A stretch of 64,000 nucleotides of DNA from Dryas octopetala. Lineage: Eukaryota > Streptophyta > Magnoliopsida > Rosales > Rosaceae. The stretch lies in contig OY992839.1 of the NCBI GenBank assembly GCA_963921425.1, positions 19,700,910 through 19,764,909 of the forward strand, given 5' to 3'. This document shows, in pieces, positions 58,248-64,000 of the stretch; position 1 is the first letter of the stretch, and each line of letters starts with the position of its first letter. The notes under the pieces are model-generated. The model did not search any database. It saw only the letters and a program-made list of their open reading frames with translations, and was not told the origin of the DNA. Both the position numbers and the translations under genes were made by a program.

Positions 58248-58851
58248 GTTGTTAGTGGTAATAGGGTTATCAAATACACCAAGGGTGTATTTGATATTGG
58301 TATGAGGTCAGCTTACACTACTGTTTTGCATGGCCATATAAAGGATGGCGAATATTTGTTTCCGTTATCGTATCATCTTTTTAGCGATGCGGGGTTTCCA
58401 TACCACTGGTATGGAACATTTGGAGCTGATAGAAGCGGGTTCTTTGCACGGGTCGACGGCCGAACTACACTCCCAAATGGCAGCAAGATCTTATTCACCG
58501 AGCGTCTAGACATGACGCTACGGAATTGGGCCGATGATAAAAATAATTTGTTTGAAAAATGGGAGTTTGAAAGAGGAGGCACAGTTAATCCTCAGGTGAG
58601 TTAATTTTGAGTTAATACTTGATATAGTTTTTTGAAATTATTATTTAATTAGTTTAACTTATATATATGTGTATCATTTTCTAATACTTTTTTTTATCCT
58701 TGTATAGAGATTTGGTGGAATTTTCTTTCCATGTGAGGACTGATTATCATCTATGTTATATCAATTTTAATGAAGATAATATCTTCTTAAAAAATGGAAG
58801 AATCAAAGTGGTTCCTTTGCTGAAGGAACACTTCCTTGATCTTGATGATGA
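58248..58851 (+). pseudogene. Copy B of the pseudokinase-like gene, truncated
   Basis: Exons correspond to 58248-58595 and 58708-58851. An extra A near 58560 shifts the frame shortly before the first exon ends. The second exon stops after DLDD, where the CACTA segment begins, so the KEN-like part is absent. It matches copy C almost base for base. The catalytic-loop segment reads NFNEDNIFLKNGRIKV. Confidence 0.7.
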
Positions 58852-59078
58852 CACTACTACAAAAATGCTTAATCTTGGCGGACAATGCTGGCGGATTAGA
58901 ATTATCCGCCACAAATGCTTAAGAATTCCTGGCGGAAGATATTATCCGCCAAGATTTATCAATATGAACATTAGATATCTAAAATATGAACATTAGATAT
59001 CACGACGCGCTATATCAGACGGCCACCCAAATAGATATCAGTCCACGACTGATATCTATCGACATTTTTGTTGTAGTG
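58852..59078. mobile_element. 227-bp CACTA-ended segment, unit B/C junction
   Basis: Begins CACTACTACAAAAATG and ends CATTTTTGTTGTAGTG. The left half has GGCGGA/TCCGCC subterminal repeats and the right half GATATC repeats with a GATATCAGTC-CAC-GACTGATATC hairpin. No 3-bp target duplication surrounds it: the left flank is exon sequence and the right flank is intron sequence. Confidence 0.85.
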
Positions 59079-59117
59079 GTACTAAGGTTTTTTTTTTCCT
59101 TAAATTAAATGCTCTAG

Positions 59118-59720
59118 GTTGTTGGTGGTAATAGGGTTATCAAATACACCAAGGGTGTATTTGATATTGGTATGAGGTCAGCTTACACTACTGTTTTGCA
59201 TAGCCATATAAATGATGGCGAATATTTGTTTCCGTTATCGTATCATCTTTTTAGCGATGCGGGGTTTCCATACCACTGGTATGGAACATTTGGAGCTGAT
59301 AGAAGCGGGTTCTTTGCACGGGTCGACGGCCGAACTACACTCCCAAATGGCAGCAAGATCTTATTCACCGAGCGTCTAGACATGACGCTACGGAATTGGG
59401 CCGATGATAAAAATAATTTGTTTGAAAATGGGAGTTTGAAAGAGGAGGCACAGTTAATCCTCAGGTGAGTTAATTTTGAGTTAATACTTGATATAGTTTT
59501 TTGAAATTATTATTTAATTAGTTTAACTTATATATATGTGTATCATTTTCTAATACTTTTTTTTATCCTTGTATAGAGATTTGGTGGAATTTTCTTTCCA
59601 TGTGAGGACTGATTATCATCTATGTTATATCAATTTTAATGAAGATAATATCTTCTTAAAAAATGGAAGAATCAAAGTGGTTCCTTTGCTGAAGGAACAC
59701 TTCCTTGATCTTGATGATGA
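59118..59720 (+). pseudogene. Copy C of the pseudokinase-like gene, truncated
   Basis: Exons 59118-59464 and 59577-59720 are joined at CAG|GTGAGT and GTATAG. The kinase-like frame is open through both exons, from VGGNRVIKYTKGVFDIGM to FLDLDDD, and so is the best-preserved of the truncated copies. It then runs into the CACTA segment at 59721. No KEN-like exons and no plausible start exon. Confidence 0.7.
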
Positions 59721-59947
59721 CACTACTACAAAAATGCTTAATCTTGGCGGACAATGCTGGCGGATTAGAATTATCCGCCACAAATGCTTAAGAATTCCTG
59801 GCGGAAGATATTATCCGCCAAGATTTATCAATATGAACATTAGATATCTAAAATATGAACATTAGATATCACGACGCGCTATATCAGACGGCTACCCAAA
59901 TAGATATCAGTCCACGACTGATATCTATCGACATTTTTGTTGTAGTG
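59721..59947. mobile_element. 227-bp CACTA-ended segment, unit C/D junction
   Basis: Practically identical to 58852-59078, at the same position relative to the gene copies. One base difference is obvious (GGCCACCC versus GGCTACCC). Confidence 0.85.
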
Positions 59948-59988
59948 GTACTAAGGTTTTTTTTTTTTCCTTAAATTAAATGCTCTAG

Positions 59989-60590
59989 GTTGTTGGTGGT
60001 AATAGGGTTATCAAATACACCAAGGGTGTATTTGATATTGGTATGAGGTCAGCTTACACTACTGTTTTGCATGGCCATATAAATGATGGCGAATATTTGT
60101 TTCCGTTATCGTATCACTTTTTAGCGATGCGGGGTTTCCATTCCACTGGTATGGAACATTTGGAGCTGATAGTAGCGGGTTCTTTGCACGGGTCGACGGC
60201 CGAACTACACTCCCAAATGGCAGCAAGATCCTATTCACCGAGCGTCTAGACATGACGCTACGGAATTGGGCCGAAGATAAAAATAATTTGTTTGAAAATG
60301 GGAGTTTGAAAGAGGAGGCACAGTTAATCCTCAGGTGAGTTAATTTTGAGTTAATACTTGATATAGTTTTTTGAAATTATTATTTAATTAGTTTAACTTA
60401 TATATATGTGTATCATTTTCTAATACTTTTTTTTATCCTTGTATAGAGATTTGGTGGAATTTTCTTTCCATGTGAGGACTGATTATCATCTATGTTATAT
60501 CAATTTTAATGAAGATAATATCTTCTTAAAAAATGGAAGAATCAAAGTGGTTCCTTTGCTGAAGGAACACTTCCTTGATCTTGATGATGA
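59989..60590 (+). pseudogene. Copy D of the pseudokinase-like gene, truncated
   Basis: Exons correspond to 59989-60334 and 60447-60590. A base is missing near 60116 (TATCACTTTT for TATCATCTTTT), shifting the frame early. It ends at the same exon position as B and C, where the large CACTA element starts. Confidence 0.7.
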
Positions 60591-63500
60591 CACTACTACA
60601 AAAATGCTTAATCTTGGCGGACAATGCTGGCGAATTAGAATTATCCGCCACAAATGCTTAAGAATTCCTAGCGGAAGATATTATCCGCCAGGATTTATCA
60701 ATCTTGGCGGTCTATTTCGCCAGTATTGATCAATCCTGGCGGTCCAAACCGCCGGGATTGAGTGCTTAACCTAAACCGCACCCTCTTTCTTCTTCTCCTT
60801 CCTTTTCTCTTCTTCCTCACGCCGCATCTTCCTCCTTCTTCTTCTTCCTCCCCTTCTCTTCTTCCTCGCGCCGATTCCTTCTATTTCCTCCATCTTCTCC
60901 ATCTTTCTTCTTCCTCCTCATCTGCCACCACCGCGCTCGGCTCCGGCTCCACGTCCACGCTCGGCTTCGGCTCCGGTAATCTCTCTCTCTCATCTCTTTA
61001 TTTCTGATTTTATTTTCAGATTTTGTTAAGTTTGTTTTTTATTTTGTTTTATAATTTGTTAGGTTTATCCAAATCTTCTCAAATTTCTTGTCTCAGAGGC
61101 CAAGATCCACTTCATTCTTGAATTCTTTGGGGGTATGCCGAATTTGATTTTTGTATATACTAGATTATATTTAATTTTTGTATTTGTATATTCATTTTCA
61201 TTATTGTTATATATGTGATTTTTTGTGTTTTTTTTTTTGCAGGCCAGATAAGTGGTGATTTTGGTGCAGCAAGATTTAAGTGTTGATTTGGATTTTGCAA
61301 CAAGGTTTTTCTATGACTAGCTTGGATATTTTTTTTTTATATGTTGATGTGTTGAAATATGTTAATATATGTTAGATATGTTAAAAATTATATATGCTTG
61401 ATTTAATTGATTTATATATGTATATGTTAGATTTGTGTTCATTTTTTGCATTGTATATATGTTAGTGTTAATATATTATTAGGGTAGGGAGTATAATATT
61501 AATTATTTAGCTAACATACAATTATTAGGGTAGTATATATGAAAAATTTTAGTATTATGTTAGTGTTCATGTATCAATGTTAAAAATAAAAATAATAGGA
61601 GAAATAAAAAAATGCAAATTTTTGGTTAAATAGATAAATAAAAATATAACATATTAGTGAACTTAATTTATTCATTTGTTCTATTTCAAATTAAAAATAA
61701 AATTGACTGAAAATTTTTAAAAATTTGGGTTAATTAGATAAATAAATATAGAACAACTTATTTGTAGATATAATTTATTTGTTACAGTTCAAATAAAAAA
61801 AAAAGGTTAAGTAGATTAACAAACATATAACTTATTTGTGAATATTTTGTGAATTTAATTTATTTGTTTGACATATTTAAATAATCATAAATTATTATTG
61901 AATATTTTTTGAATTTAATCTATTAGGTATGAATAGGTACGCCTACATGATAGGGATTGAAAGATTGTATGCGTCAGGGTCTAGAGTTTTCATCTAACAG
62001 GTAAAGCATGGATAGGACTTGGTTGACAATTCCGCGACAGTTAGAGGCATACGTAGATGGAATTAATTTGTTTTTGGATCAAGCAGCTGCGAATGGTGTT
62101 GGGCCAGATAAATTCAAATGTTCGTGTAAAAAATGTTGCAATAGATATATTTTTGAAAGACAAACTATTGTGGATCATTTTGTTTGGCATGATATGGATA
62201 AAGATTACAAAAAAGCTTGGTGGCGGCATCATGGGGAGCCTAATATTGGAGAGCCAAATTTAAGAGAGATAGAAGATGACGTAGGAGGAGAGATGGATGG
62301 TATGCATGATTTTCTTAATGACATATTTGTTCAACCAGTGATGGAAGAAGAGGTTGGGTCATCAACACAGCCTACTATTGTGGATGGGCGTCCAGCAGAG
62401 GCCGAAAGTTTTTTCAAGGTTCTTGAAGAGGTAGATCAAGAGTTGTATCCTGGTTGTAAAGAGTTTAAGAAATTGGAGGCCGTTGTAAGATTGTACCAGA
62501 TCAAGTGTTTAGGGAGTTTGCCGGACAGTTTATTCACTACGTTACTAGAGTTGGTTAAAAGAATGTTGCCTGATGGAGATTGTTTGCCTGACTCGTGTTA
62601 TAAGGCAAAGAAACTTATAAATGGGTTGGGTCTCACATATGAGAAGATTGATGCATGTCCCAATGATTGCATGATATATTGGAAAGACACCTCAAAATTG
62701 ACTGCATGTTTGGTTTGTGGCAAATCAAGATATAAAGATAACAAAGGAGATGATACTTCTAGAAAGAAAGTCTCAGCTAAGGTTATGTGGTACTTCCCTT
62801 TAAAATCGAGATTGAAGAGGTTTTATATGTCGAAGCATATTGCTGAACATATGAGGTGGCATGCAACTGAATGTCCCAAGGATGGGTTTATGAGACATCC
62901 GTCAGATTCTCCAACATGGAAGCATTTAGATAATTTGTACCCTAACTTTGCGTCAGAAATTCGAAATTTGCGTTTAGGGCTGGCAAGTGATGGATTCAAT
63001 CCTTTTGGCCATATGAGCAATGCTCATAGCACATGGCCTGTGGTGCTTTCTGTTTACAATTTGCCTCCATGGATGTGTATGAAGCAACCAAATTTATTAT
63101 TGTCCTTGTTGATTCCAGGACTGAGAAGTCCTGGAAATGACATCGATGTATATTTGCGACCATTAATTGATGAGTTGAATTAGTTGTGGGAGGTTGGCAC
63201 TACCACGTATGATGTATTTTCAAACCAAACTTTTACGATGATGGCTGCTGTGTTATGGACCATTAGTGATTTTCCAGCTTATGGAATGTTGTTTGGATGG
63301 AGTACGAAGGGATATAAAGCATGTCCGCATTGCATGGATGATAATGTATCTGAACATTTGCCTGTGAGTCGTAAGATTTGTTATTTGGGGCATCGAAGAT
63401 TTTTACCAATTGAGCATAGGTTTCGAAGGGAACAAGCAGCATTTAATGGTCATCGAGAAGATCGTCAGGCACCAAGACAGTTGAATGGGTTACAATGTCT

Positions 63501-64000
63501 TGAACAACTATCTAGTTTGAGGTTTACTTTTGGAAAACATGACCAAAATGCTCCTGTTGGACAAAGAAGACGAAGGCCTTCAATTTCTAGAAGTAATAAC
63601 AGTCAGTGGAGAAAGAAAAGCATATTTTTTGAACTACCCTATTGGAGGCATCTTTTGATCAGACACAATCTCGATGTCATGCATATTGAAAAGAATGTAT
63701 GTGATAATGTGGTTGGAACATTGTTGGATATTGCGAAGAGGACAAAGGATGGATTGGCTGCACGTGCAGATCTTGAAGTCTTGAATATAAGACATAGTCA
63801 ACACCCTCGTAGAGAAGGAGATAAAACATTTTTGCCCCCGGCAATATTCACATTGAGCAAAGAAGAAAAAACCTCATTTTACAAAGTGTTGTATACTATT
63901 CAGGTTCCTGATGGATATTCAGCAAATTTGTCTCGATGTGTGAATGTGAATGAGAGGAAAATAAATGGGTTGAAAAGTCACGATTGTCATGTTTTAATGC
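60591..64000 (+). mobile_element. CACTA (En/Spm-like) element, left part
   Basis: Starts CACTACTACAAAAATGC, followed by at least six GGCGG/CCGCC subterminal motifs up to 60755, which resemble transposase-binding sites. A pyrimidine-rich leader-like segment (60760-60976) ends at a GTAATC donor candidate. Acceptor candidates precede 61243 and 62001, so the transposase mRNA probably has leader introns. The right end lies beyond the window. Confidence 0.85.
62008..64000 (+). pseudogene. CACTA transposase (TNP2-like), one in-frame stop, runs off the window
   Basis: The frame from 62008 begins with a Transpos_assoc-type cysteine-rich domain (CSCKKCCNRYIF ... WHDM). The Transposase_21 region starts near residue 250: KSRLKRFYMSKHIAEHMRWH, LASDGFNPFGHM, WPVVLSVYNLPPWMC and PGNDIDVYLRPLIDEL. 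TAG at 63181-63183 interrupts it, after which the same frame continues open to the window edge with FGWSTKGYKACPHC and LDVMHIEKNVCDNVVGTLL. These enzymes cut at CACTA ends in the nucleus. A single nonsense change is the only defect seen, so the element may have been active recently. Confidence 0.88.

Noticed and set aside
60762..61007. Leu/Ser-rich open frame with hydrophobic start
   Set aside because: Low-complexity CT-rich leader of the CACTA element, followed by a splice-donor candidate.

Overview
The window is nuclear DNA of a flowering plant, most likely a eudicot and perhaps a woody one. The evidence is AT-rich DNA with spliced GT-AG genes, a plastid-type acyl-ACP desaturase, a DUF231/TBL acetyltransferase, a TED7-like xylem-type proline-rich membrane protein, and nested plant transposon families (hAT, CACTA, Tourist-like, Mutator-like, Ty1/copia, Ty3/gypsy). 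I cannot name the species from sequence alone.

Layout. 1-7302: a decayed hAT transposase gene, split by a 4.8-kb solo-LTR-like insertion (238-5037) flanked by a 5-bp duplication. 7303-7830: a CpG-dense block of degenerate repeats. 10485-13992: an apparently intact three-exon TBL gene (+). 16453-21162: a young non-autonomous gypsy-type element with 2.5-kb LTRs and only a 0.6-kb core, its second LTR broken by nested inverted-repeat elements. 21163-28333: inverted-repeat elements and MITEs. 29312-30331: an intact single-exon TED7-like gene. 30731-35675: a complete but coding-dead Ty1/copia element. 35821-44020: two long inverted arms enclosing 8.2 kb of transposon debris. 44309-44970: a tandem TED7-like paralogue that kept the membrane segment and cytosolic tail but lost the ancestral start and most of the proline-rich head. 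46380-47654 (-): an intact two-exon acyl-ACP desaturase with all six diiron ligands. 49599-55794 (-): a broken gypsy element. 56443-60590: four tandem broken copies of a gene resembling a pseudokinase plus KEN RNase (the IRE1/RNase L architecture). 60591-64000: the left part of a CACTA element with its transposase.

The host genes are not an operon and share no obvious pathway, although TBL proteins (wall polysaccharide O-acetylation) and TED7 (secondary wall formation) both concern cell walls. The most unusual part is 56-61 kb. The most complete copy keeps the spacing of the four IRE1 RNase residues (Y-x12-R-N-x3-H) while its kinase catalytic loop is degenerate. Three further truncated copies repeat every ~870 bp, each joined to the next by the same 227-bp CACTA-ended segment whose two halves look as if they come from different CACTA families. 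This suggests that transposon ends served as the recombination points for the amplification.
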